Shown: positions 14,519-23,200 of the stretch, piece by piece | How positions within the stretch are numbered: the first letter of the stretch is position 1 | How the letters are laid out: each line of letters starts with the position of its first letter | From: Lachnospiraceae bacterium | GTDB taxonomy: Bacteria > Bacillota > Clostridia > Lachnospirales > Lachnospiraceae | Assembly (NCBI GenBank): GCA_021202075.1 | Contig: JAJQDT010000153.1 | Location: forward strand, 1 to 37,204 | Length of the DNA: 37,204 nt | Reading direction: 5' to 3' | Position numbers and translations under genes: made by a program | The notes under the pieces: model-generated | Told to the model about the DNA's origin: nothing | The model's database searches: none | Seen by the model: only the letters and a program-made list of their open reading frames with translations

Positions 14519-15226
14519 TCATCTATACAGCCCCTGCTCTTCGAGTTCGCTGCGAATATCTCTTAATATCTTTCCCTGATACTTCCAATAGATGGGACCC
14601 TGCAGCGGACGATCCGTATCCAGCAGCTTCATCGCAAGTCCCGACAATGAATAAGTCTCTCCGTGATACTCAATATGCCGATCATCCTTCACCGAAGCTA
14701 CAACATCCGGATGATTCAGCAGATGGATTTCGGCTCCGGCCGGAATGCCACACTTCTCAAAGGAAAAAGGAGCACGCCGCTCAATCGCTTCCTGCTGGAT
14801 TGTTTCCGCCGCTGCCTCGTCCCTGATTTCATCTGCATTCTGCACATATTTTTGCAGACGATCCTCCGTACCGCTTATCTTCGCAATACTCTCCAGAATT
14901 TTGTAAGCATCTTCCGGCGACATCTCGAAAAATTCTCTTCTGCGAATTCTTCCATGAACTTCGTCCGTCACTCTCAGGTTCGGATTCAGGCTGTCAATCA
15001 GGCGGTGCACCTCTTTGTCCTGCAGCGGTTTCGTCACACCATATGTCGCATGAAGCTGGAACGCAAAAGGAATGCACTCACTCCTGTTCAGCTGCTCCAT
15101 ACGCCTGGTAATATCCGAAGTGTATCCGATTTTAATGTATGGCGCAAATGCAGGATTCTTTACAATATAAATCACCCCAACAACCTCATTAGCCGCATTT
15201 CTGGACACCTCGTTATTCTCGCACAT
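14519..15226 (-). CDS. GIY-YIG-like (T5orf172/MUG113) protein with a C-terminal RAMA/DUF4357-type domain
   Basis: The protein has 235 residues from the ATG at 15226 (GGGGGA about ten bases upstream). Residues 15-90 show VGVIYIVKNPAFAPYIKIGYTSDITRRMEQLN in pattern, that is a YIV...IKIGYT...R motif of the T5orf172 branch of GIY-YIG nucleases. The C-terminus (about 155-225) has IPAGAEIHLL, HGETYSLSGLAMKLL, and QGPIYWKYQGKILRDIR, which resembles the DUF4357/RAMA domain, found next to restriction and methylase modules and thought to recognise modified DNA. The middle is helical and charged. Together they suggest a DNA-modifying or DNA-cleaving defence-type or mobile-element protein. No partner methylase is present in the window. 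Domain names are from pattern recognition, not a search. Confidence 0.72.
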   Translation of the reverse strand: MCENNEVSRNAANEVVGVIYIVKNPAFAPYIKIGYTSDITRRMEQLNRSECIPFAFQLHATYGVTKPLQDKEVHRLIDSLNPNLRVTDEVHGRIRRREFFEMSPEDAYKILESIAKISGTEDRLQKYVQNADEIRDEAAAETIQQEAIERRAPFSFEKCGIPAGAEIHLLNHPDVVASVKDDRHIEYHGETYSLSGLAMKLLDTDRPLQGPIYWKYQGKILRDIRSELEEQGLYR

Positions 15227-16078
15227 TTTCTGCAATCCCCCTAAGTCTCACTGACTTTCCTGTGTGTGGTTACTGTTATTGCCAGGTTTAACAAACCAGT
15301 TATCAGATACTCCTCATTTTGAGAAAATTCCAATGTACATCCCGTGTGACAATAAAGCAATTCTCCAACCAGGCACTGATGTGAAGGCTTTAGCTTTCCA
15401 TAAACCATTCCCCGGCCTGTCAGCGACAAACCGGGGATAGTTTTTAAAGCTATTCCTTCTTTTTCACTCGCCTTTTGGAAGGGACTGTTCAAATATCATT
15501 TCGCAGCCACTTTACAGTCTGAAATATAAGGCAGCTTTGGAAAACTATCCAGCTGAATAATAATCTGGCCAGCATCAAAAATTTGGCATGACCCTATTCA
15601 TAATAGTTCCAGGCACCTGTTTCTTGCGAATGTTTACCAAATGCCTGACATCTTTTCTACTCTGCCACTCACATTTTTCTCTACAGTGGACTAAGCTTAT
15701 TGTACACTAAAATCATTTCAGCGGGGTTTTCGACGCATAAAGCATACTTCTGTTGCTCATAGCTCTGTTAGCACTCACCTGAACCGCGATTTCCCGATCC
15801 AGTTTTTTGATGGAAACTGCTGTAGGCCTTTTATTCTTTGGAACAGATACCATTTTCACATGCCCACCACTTTTCTTCATTTCTCTTTCCATCATCCTGC
15901 TCAATTTCAACTACATTCACCTGCTTTCCACTATCTTAAAAATAGTAGTCTCATACTCTATATACAAACCAGGCTTTTATGCCAAACTCGTCGTTCTGCA
16001 CCGCTATGCCTCTTCTCTGCTCTGCTTCTCACTCACCATTATACAAGGAGCAGAACACAAAAGATAAGAATATGACTG
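15227..16078. other. Gene-poor stretch after the pilin gene
   Basis: About 850 bp hold no confident gene. One minus-strand frame at 15241-15492 (83 codons, TTG start) has no ribosome binding site. A second, at 15713-15910, is treated separately. I see no RNA gene or clear repeat. The stretch looks like decayed sequence inside the block that splits the pilus genes. Confidence 0.45.
15713..15910 (-). CDS. Possible small basic protein, uncertain
   Basis: A 65-codon frame begins with TTG at 15910 and has AGGTG about seven bases upstream. The product is basic (KKLDREIAVQVSANRAMSNR, with many Lys and Arg), without cysteines, signal peptide or membrane helix. I recognise no family. The two ATG codons at 15890-15895 are alternative starts. 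It may be a chance frame or a remnant. Confidence 0.25.
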   Translation of the reverse strand: MKLSRMMEREMKKSGGHVKMVSVPKNKRPTAVSIKKLDREIAVQVSANRAMSNRSMLYASKTPLK

Positions 16079-16109
16079 CTCCCCAGCCCAGCACAGCCGG
16101 GCCGGGGAG
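16079..16109 (-). terminator. Probable terminator of the shaft pilin gene
   Basis: CTCCCC and GGGGAG arms, extended inward by GCCC/GGGC pairs, make a long GC-rich hairpin. It is about 80 bp after the pilin stop. The minus-strand tail (CAGTCATATTCTTATCTTTTG) is only moderately T-rich. Confidence 0.6.
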
Positions 16110-16190
16110 GCATTGATATATGCTATTCTTTCTTTTTCTTAGCTAAACCTTCTCTCTTTTTCATCCCGTCGTCAATCGATCAGAAAAATC

Positions 16191-17855
16191 TTACGCCTGC
16201 TTTCTCTGCTTCTTCGTGTAAACGATGAACATGATTGCCGCAAGGATTACGAGAGCAAGGCCGCCGAAGGTGAAGATTGTGGTACCGATGCCGCCGGTGC
16301 CGGGCATTGTCAGGCCCTTCTCATCTTCTACTGTAACCTTAGTTAATTTATCAGTTTCTTTTGCAGTTGTTTTTCCATAATCCATAGTCACTGTATATGT
16401 ATACTTCCCAGTGTACTCACCTGAAGTATCATCCTTATCAGCAACAATCACTACCTGAATAACACCATCATACAGAGAATAGCCGGACGGAGCCTTTGTC
16501 TCTTTCAGGTAATAGGTACCCTCATCAAGACCGTCCGCTGTGACAACTCCAGAAGCAGAAGATGTCAGAGGAATCGAATACTTAGTATTTGTGTATTCTG
16601 TCTCACAGGTGCTGTCTGTATAAATCTTAAATTCCGCACCAGCCAGAAGCGTTGTATTACTATCTGCGTCAACCTTCTCCACACCCAGTTCAAAAGTAAA
16701 GCTTGTTACAATATCCTTAATCTTACCCGTCTCGGCACCACCGTAGTAGCTGTTACTGTACTCTAATGTAGCACCATTCGGGTTACCCTGTCCACTATAC
16801 CCGTCATCTTTCAAATACTGATCATCATCAGCATAGTCAGTAAGTTCATAACCAGCTTCATCTGCTATCTTAGCATTCTCGTTAAGTTCAGCATCAAATG
16901 CAATTACAACCACCTGCCCTTTATATGCCGAGAGAAAAGCTTTTGTAAATGTTACAGTGAATGTCCCGCCTTTTGTCCCATCTGCCGGTTCGTCAACCGA
17001 ATAATAGGTTGTCACACCATTCTCAACAGCAGTCAAATTAGAAAGGGCAGCTATATCACTATCCGAGGGGTTTGAAGCAGTATAAACAGAAACAGAACTA
17101 CTGTCCGTCCAAGTTAATCCAGTGCTCATGGTATCTGTAATCTTGAAAGTAAGAGTCACCGTGTCATCTGTATACGCTGATGCCTCGTATTCCGGAATGT
17201 CTGCATATAAACGATAAGATACTGTGTCAACAATATCTACTGCATTTGTATCAACAAGAGCACTATTCTCTGCAATCTTCTTTGTGAAATCTGTGCTGGA
17301 AGATTTCGGAGTCACAGTAATGCTGTATACCCATTCACCACTCTGTACCTGCGGAATCGCTACCAGAATTGGCTGAGATTTTTCCAAACCAGATGTACCA
17401 CTTTCTACTACAAGATAATAGCCGAGAGCAAGAGAGTCTGTAGTATAACTGTTTCCACTATTCAATTCTGCCGTTTCTTGAGCGCTCGCTGCGGCAGTTT
17501 CCAGAGTGTTAGCGAGAGTTTTCAGCTGTGTTGCATTATATCCAATAATATCCTCAGCCGTTACCCCATCAAGCGCAGTCGAAAATGCGCTTTCTTCTGT
17601 CCATGCATAGGTGCCACTTCCATTAGCTACAGTTGCACTAAACACCTTATAAACATTATAGGTTGCGCCATTTGCCGGATTCGCAATTGACAGAGTACCT
17701 ACGGATGGTGCATTTGCTGCAATTGCTACATTAGTAGTACTACCAGATGTATTGTTGTCTGCTGCCATAGCTAACGAAGCCACCGCGAACAACATAATAG
17801 CCGTCATCACAAGTGCCAGCCATCTTCTGACTGACTTTCTAAAGTTGTTTTTCAT
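16191..17855 (-). CDS. Sortase-polymerised major pilin (SpaA/FimA type), MPGTG signal
   Basis: The 554-residue protein has a signal peptide ending near AMA-ADN (residue 31). An N-terminal domain closes with EWVYSITVTPK, where Lys184 fits the pilin-motif lysine joined to the next subunit. An isopeptide-forming D2-type domain follows (about 195-375, including KITDTMSTGLTW), then a C-terminal Cna-B/SpaA domain (LGVEKVDADSNTTLLAGAEF) with E-box YYLKETKAPSGY, Glu452. The sorting signal is MPGTG at 517-521, followed by a hydrophobic helix and KKQRKQA. Class C sortase should cleave after the Thr and link it to the Lys of another subunit. The ATG has GAGGA at about seven bases. The second pilin upstream has an almost identical C-terminal 38 residues. 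Its sortases are 5 kb away, beyond an unrelated block. Confidence 0.93.
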   Translation of the reverse strand: MKNNFRKSVRRWLALVMTAIMLFAVASLAMAADNNTSGSTTNVAIAANAPSVGTLSIANPANGATYNVYKVFSATVANGSGTYAWTEESAFSTALDGVTAEDIIGYNATQLKTLANTLETAAASAQETAELNSGNSYTTDSLALGYYLVVESGTSGLEKSQPILVAIPQVQSGEWVYSITVTPKSSSTDFTKKIAENSALVDTNAVDIVDTVSYRLYADIPEYEASAYTDDTVTLTFKITDTMSTGLTWTDSSSVSVYTASNPSDSDIAALSNLTAVENGVTTYYSVDEPADGTKGGTFTVTFTKAFLSAYKGQVVVIAFDAELNENAKIADEAGYELTDYADDDQYLKDDGYSGQGNPNGATLEYSNSYYGGAETGKIKDIVTSFTFELGVEKVDADSNTTLLAGAEFKIYTDSTCETEYTNTKYSIPLTSSASGVVTADGLDEGTYYLKETKAPSGYSLYDGVIQVVIVADKDDTSGEYTGKYTYTVTMDYGKTTAKETDKLTKVTVEDEKGLTMPGTGGIGTTIFTFGGLALVILAAIMFIVYTKKQRKQA

Positions 17856-18170
17856 GCTCTTTTCCTCGCTTTCAAAATGTCATCTTGCTAAGTTTTGTTT
17901 TCCGTTCGTCCTGTGCCAGTCTCTCGCAATCGTATTGTTTCGTATTGTTCATTCACGTTTGTACATAAGAAACTTAGATTGCCGCTCAAACCTGCCAGAA
18001 TGTTATTTCATCTTCTCATTCATTCAGCTTTGGTTGGCTTTCGGAAAACAAACCGTTCGATGTCATTTTGTCCCATTCCCGACCCGGATCATCGAGCCGG
18101 GAATGAGATGCTTAAAATGCTTCAAGCTTTGAATTGAGCATTGTATCTGACATTTCTGTCTGACATCTGT
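17856..18170 (-). other. Spacer between the two pilin genes with a hairpin
   Basis: No gene is supported in these 315 bp. CATTCCCG (18074-18081) and CGGGAATG (18098-18105) form a stem with further partial CCGG/CCGG pairing. Without a T run on the minus strand it is more likely a processing or stabilising hairpin, or a weak terminator, than a strong terminator. No good sigma-A promoter was seen. Confidence 0.5.
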
Positions 18171-19808
18171 TTATGCCTGTTTTCTCTGTTTCTTTGTGTA
18201 AACGATGAACATTACCGCTGCAAGGATTACCAGCGCAAGTCCGCCAAAGGTGAAAAGTGTGGTGCCGATACCGCCGGTTCCCGGAAGGGTGGTGCCCTGT
18301 TTATTCTTAATCTGCTGTGTTATGACTCCACTCGAGTTAGTGCCGGAGTTTACTGTCCATGTCACGGTATTCCCACTGGTGGTATTGGAGTTTCCGACTG
18401 TGGTCACTACGGTGCCCTCAGTCTCAAGCTCTAAGCTTGAATCACCTTTAACCGTCAATGCTAAAACCTGCGGTGTAGAGTCTACGCTATAGCCTGTAGG
18501 AGCCACAGTCTCTACTGCATAGTAGGTATCTGCGTCCAGACCGCTGATCGCCGCCGTACCCAGATCTGTTTGATCTGATGAGGTCGTAACAGTTGTATAA
18601 TAGTAATACGTATCTGAGCCAACTGTGATTGTCGCAGCTGTATCTGACGGAACAGTAACCTTGTGGTCCTTTGCGCTGTAGATTGCAAATGTCGCTCCGC
18701 CAAGCTTAGTGGCCGTATTCGAATTGTCGACCTTCTCGATCACCAGCTTGCCAGTATAGGTGATAACACTGTCTTCCTCCGTTTTATATGTCGATCCAGC
18801 ATCCCAGTTATTCGTATACTCCAGCTTTACAGAGTTCGGGTTGCCTGTCTCACCAACGCTTGCCTTCTCGTTCAGCGTGGCAGTAAACGTCACTGTTACG
18901 GTTTCTCCAGTGTTATCAAGAACTACATCCGATGGAATCGTGATGGTAAGTGTCCCGCCGCCGCTGGTTGTATTATCTGTGGAAATCCAGTTTTCACAGT
19001 CATTAGCGCCACCAACCGTATAGGTTGTCGACCCGATCACGATAGATGAAACCCCGACGTATGTCAGTCCGCTTGAAAGTGTATCGGTAATCGTATAGGT
19101 GATGCTTTTCGCATCCGCCGGATAATTTGGAATTTTCGATTCCAGCTGATAGGTGATTGTATCACCAATAGCTGCCACGTTGGCGTCTACCAGATCGTCA
19201 GCTGATGCAGTCCCTACATTTGTAGAAGAATCCTCCAGCACAATCTTCTTTTCAATCGTCGGCAGGGTTTCTTTCAAAGTAACTTTATTGCTATTCGAAA
19301 CTGGATCGGTTCCCGTGCCGTCCACAGCCACCAGAATGATGTCTGTCGCTATGTAGGCATCTGTTGAATCATGAGCGGTTTCAATCAGCATATAGTAGCC
19401 TGGTTTCAGGTTCGTAACCGTGCCATCATCTATGTCTGTTACCAGGGCTGTGTCACCCGGGTCTCCAGTCGCAATTCCTTTTAACGTAACAGCAAGGGCT
19501 TTCATATCATCGCTGTTCTGACTGTCCGCAGCGACATCCGCTGCGTCAAAATCATTTTCATATATACTCTTTACTTCGATGTTAGTATATACTACGCCGC
19601 TGCCTCCGTTAGGATCTGCCTCTACATCAAATGTCGCGATCTGATACAAACTGTAGGTATTCCCCGACAAGTTACCATCGTGGTCGTAAATATAAAGGGT
19701 TAATTCACCCCCCCCGTTCAAGTTCGTCGCCGATACCGACATGGTCATCGTGAGCGCCATGATGACTGCTGACGCCAGCGCGATCCATTTTTTGAATGTT
19801 CTTTTCAT
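18171..19808 (-). CDS. Second sortase-polymerised pilin (SpaA type), LPGTG signal
   Basis: From the ATG at 19808 (AAAGGTGA five bases upstream) the protein has 545 residues; the frame extends to 19925 but that part lies in the hairpin array. It has a signal peptide (WIALASAVIMALTMTMSVSA), an N-terminal domain, and VTLKETLPTIEKKI in which Lys179 aligns with the pilin-motif Lys of the neighbouring pilin, although the Pro is replaced. A D2-type domain (TYTITDTLSSGLTY) and a Cna-B domain (LVIEKVDNSNTATKLGGATF) with E-box TYYAVETVAPTGY follow. LPGTG at 508-512 precedes a hydrophobic helix and KKQRKQA. It lies between the giant adhesin gene and the other pilin. Its leader holds seven hairpins, which could set its expression relative to the giant gene. 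Confidence 0.92.
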   Translation of the reverse strand: MKRTFKKWIALASAVIMALTMTMSVSATNLNGGGELTLYIYDHDGNLSGNTYSLYQIATFDVEADPNGGSGVVYTNIEVKSIYENDFDAADVAADSQNSDDMKALAVTLKGIATGDPGDTALVTDIDDGTVTNLKPGYYMLIETAHDSTDAYIATDIILVAVDGTGTDPVSNSNKVTLKETLPTIEKKIVLEDSSTNVGTASADDLVDANVAAIGDTITYQLESKIPNYPADAKSITYTITDTLSSGLTYVGVSSIVIGSTTYTVGGANDCENWISTDNTTSGGGTLTITIPSDVVLDNTGETVTVTFTATLNEKASVGETGNPNSVKLEYTNNWDAGSTYKTEEDSVITYTGKLVIEKVDNSNTATKLGGATFAIYSAKDHKVTVPSDTAATITVGSDTYYYYTTVTTSSDQTDLGTAAISGLDADTYYAVETVAPTGYSVDSTPQVLALTVKGDSSLELETEGTVVTTVGNSNTTSGNTVTWTVNSGTNSSGVITQQIKNKQGTTLPGTGGIGTTLFTFGGLALVILAAVMFIVYTKKQRKQA

Positions 19809-19836
19809 ACTTTTCACCTTTTCCTCTCTAAAGATT

Positions 19837-20046
19837 TCCCGGCCGCTGCCGGAATGTTGCTTTGCCCGATGAGTTTCTGTACCGGGGTTTTGCCCTGCCT
19901 GATCTTTTTGTTTATCAGGAATCACTCTGCCCGATCACCTTTTCATCAGGGTGTTACTCCTCCCGATATTTTCATTTATCGGGGTGTTACCTCTCCCGGT
20001 TTTTTTACCGGGGTGCTGCTCTCCCGGTCTTTTCTTTGCCGGGGTG
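19837..20046 (-). repeat. Array of about seven small hairpins in the pilin leader
   Basis: Units of 28-37 bp on the plus strand follow CTCTCCCGRT, a T-rich loop, then ATCGGGGTGTTAC. The stems vary in compensation: CCCGATA/TATCGGG, CCCGGT/ACCGGG, CCTGAT/ATCAGG, CCGGC/GCCGG. The array ends about 30 bp before the pilin start codon, downstream of the giant gene stop. On the mRNA the loops are A-rich. Confidence 0.75.
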
Positions 20047-20243
20047 TTGTCTTAGCCGGGCCTGGAACTGCCCTTTGCTGTCTGACGACAAATTGCCGTC
20101 CGTTGTCGTCCGCTGTCTGCTGAGATTATTTGCGTCCGACCGCTGGATCCTGATTTACCTTTGTTCAACCTTAGTTTATATGTTCTTACGATCTCGAGAT
20201 ACCACTGTTCGCAAATGTCCCGCATTTGGCAGCTCCTTTGGGA
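20047..20243 (-). other. Spacer after the giant adhesin gene
   Basis: No gene is supported. A short inverted repeat, GACGACAA/TTGTCGTC, lies near 20085-20110. I found no convincing promoter or T-tailed terminator, so readthrough from the giant gene into the pilin genes is possible. Confidence 0.4.
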
Positions 20244-23200
20244 TTAAGAACTGTCTGGCTTCGCTCCTCCTTTCCCAGCGTATTTGTATTTCTTTTTCTT
20301 TTTAAAGGCGTAGAGCATCCATGTTGTCGATACCAGTAAGAAGCTCAGCCCTAAGCCATAAAAGATCAATGGATATTTCGAGCCGGTGCCGGGGAGGATA
20401 ATTCCCTGCTTCACCTTTGTATTGGTGATGGTTATCGTACCGTCATTTGCCAGTGTAAATTGTGATCCATCACTCGTATCCAGTCCGTTTCCTGAATCAT
20501 CGGTTGTATTTGTTCCGTCTGTAATGCTGTACGTGGTGGTAAAATTTTCCACGCTCTCCGCATTAGCATCATTCGACTCTTTTACAGATACTTCTTTCAC
20601 GTAATAGGTATAACCATATTCAAGGTCTTCCCAGGTATATGACCAGGTTTGTGTTACTGAATCATATTTCAGTTCCTGATTCTCCTCATATAAAGTCGGA
20701 TATGCTGTCCCGATGTCACTTGTCTTCACCCGATAAAGGTTGACGGTCACAACATAAGTGCTGATATCATCGCTGTCATATCCGCTCCACACTTTTGTGA
20801 CTGTCACGGAAATCTGCTTTGTATTTGTTATCGTTACTCCTGAGATGACTGTCTGGCCACTGTCCGAATAGGTATAAGTATAGCCTGTCGTATAACCGGT
20901 GACGGATTCCTCTTTCACATAGTAGTAATAAAGTTTTCCAGAGTTATCATACTTATCAAGGCTGCCCCAGGTGTATTTCCATCCGTTATTGCTATATTCT
21001 GTTGCAGCCGCAAGGCTGGCAGCATCCATATAACTTAGCGTGACCGAACTTCCTACTGTTTCAGCATCAGAAGCGGTTTTCAACCCGGAGCTGTCGCCTG
21101 TCGTCACGACCGGTTCTGTCGTGGATCGATACAGCTGAACGGTTACATTGCTACGCTCGCTCTCATCGTTGACATCATCAACCCAGACTTTTGTTACGGA
21201 AATCTGTGTGTCTTCTTTTTTATTGAAGATGGTCAGCGTACCGCCAGTGGCTGTCGCAGCCGAAGCGGAGGTGCTTGAAACTGCAGTCGCTGATGTCACA
21301 CCTGTTGCGGAAGCGTTTGAATATGTTACTGTAAATCCTGCGTCTGAACTGGTCTCCTTCACATAATAAGTGTCAACCGGCAATCCTGACCAGGTATATG
21401 TCCAGCTCCCCGATGAGAGGGTGACTGCACCGCCATATTCAGTGCCACTCAATGTATACAGCTGAACGGTCACGGTTTTATCCGTAATGTCACCAGTAAT
21501 GGTATTCCCTTCCGCATCCTGCCAGATTTTTTCAACCGTGATGGATGTCAACTTTGTATTTGTAATAGTTATGGTTCCGTCTTCCGTTGCTGTCGAAGGA
21601 ATGTCATCGCTATAGCTTGTGCTATAGGTTGTTGAAGAAACTGTATCGCCGCTTCCATTAACTATTCCTGTTTCTTCCACTGAATAGGTATGACCGCTCA
21701 GCAAGCCACCCCATGTATAAGACCAGCTATTGTTGTTTGTAAGCGTCTGTGTATCTATCACAGTCCCATCCTGCAGCAGATCAACAGCCACAACATAACC
21801 GTCGTATTCTCCGCTGTCGTAATCCGTCCACATCTTATTAACCGTAACAGAAATCTCTTTGGTGTTTGTCACCTCTTCCGACTTAATCACAGTTACGGTG
21901 GAGCCATCTGCCAGGGTCACTTCTTCTGTGGTATATTTGTACGTGGTCGTGTATCCACTTACCGGTTCCTCTACGAAATAGTAGTAATACAGGTTCCCGG
22001 CGGAGTCATATTTATCAAGGCCGGATACTGTTGCTGACCAGTTACCATCGCTCAAAGTAACATCTTTTACCCATTCACCTTTGGCGGATGTTAATGGAGT
22101 GGTGCCTGTGCTAATTATGGATGTTTCCATAGCAGTAGTCAAAATATGTTCAAATGCCGTCAGGGATGCTGACAGGTTTGCTTCTGATTCTGATTCTGAT
22201 TCAGTTTCAGTTTCAATATAGTATCCCGCACGTGTTGCCGTCAAAGTACAACTCTGTGCCTCCTGATCAGACGCACTAAATGCTATAACCGTATTCGCAT
22301 ATGTACTATCCAAATACGTATAACTATTAATATTTTCTACACTTACTATTGTTCCTGCCAATGTTTGAGGCCAGGTACCAGAATCCGAATCATATGGGTA
22401 ATAGTAAAAATTATTATCAAACTGCAAACGATAATAGTAGTATGTTGTTACTCCATTCGTTGTGGAGGATGCCAGTAAAGTATATGTTCTCACCCATGTG
22501 CCATCTGACTGCAAATTATCGGAAGACGCAAACGATTCACTTACCGCAGTTGCATTTCTCCAATTCCAATAATCATTTTCATTATCATACTGACTAAAAT
22601 TCAACCACCCAGTCGATCCTACACTCGGTCCAGAACAGGATAAACCATGTTCATCCTGCCACTCAATAATGACAGTAAATGTCATATATGTTTCAACTAC
22701 ACCAGATTCTTCCGTTTCCGTCTCCGGCTGTTCTGTCGACCGATAAAGTTTCATAGTCACGGTATCGCCGGTATGCTCACTTTCTTCGTCACTCCAGACC
22801 TTCGAAACCCCAACCGACGTCTCCACCTTCTGGTTCGTGATGGTCAGCGTCACATCTCCGCCTGTGGTTGTCGTCCCCGTCGGATCGTCTGACGCGGTCG
22901 CCCCGGTCTCAGAACTCTGGTAGGTCACCTCATACTGGTCGCCGATCGTAGTTATTACTGTACTATTATAAGAAATCGCAGTCTCCTCGACATAATAAGC
23001 CCCAGGTGCCAGATTTTTCCAGGTATAACTCCAACTATTGTCATTGTTCAATGTGGCAGTGCCAATCGTTGTAGCTGTACCCGATCCATCTGCGGACTTC
23101 ATCAGTGTTACTTCGATCGAGACTGTATCATCCATATCTGCGGTGATATCGGCCCCGCTGGCGTCCTTCCACATCTTGCTCACAGTTACGTACGTTGATT

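Noticed and set aside
15241..15492. 83-codon minus-strand gene
   Set aside because: It starts with TTG without any ribosome binding site and has no recognisable pattern.
19837..20046. CRISPR array
   Set aside because: Units are palindromic throughout, differ in length and stem sequence, and have no unique spacers or cas genes nearby.
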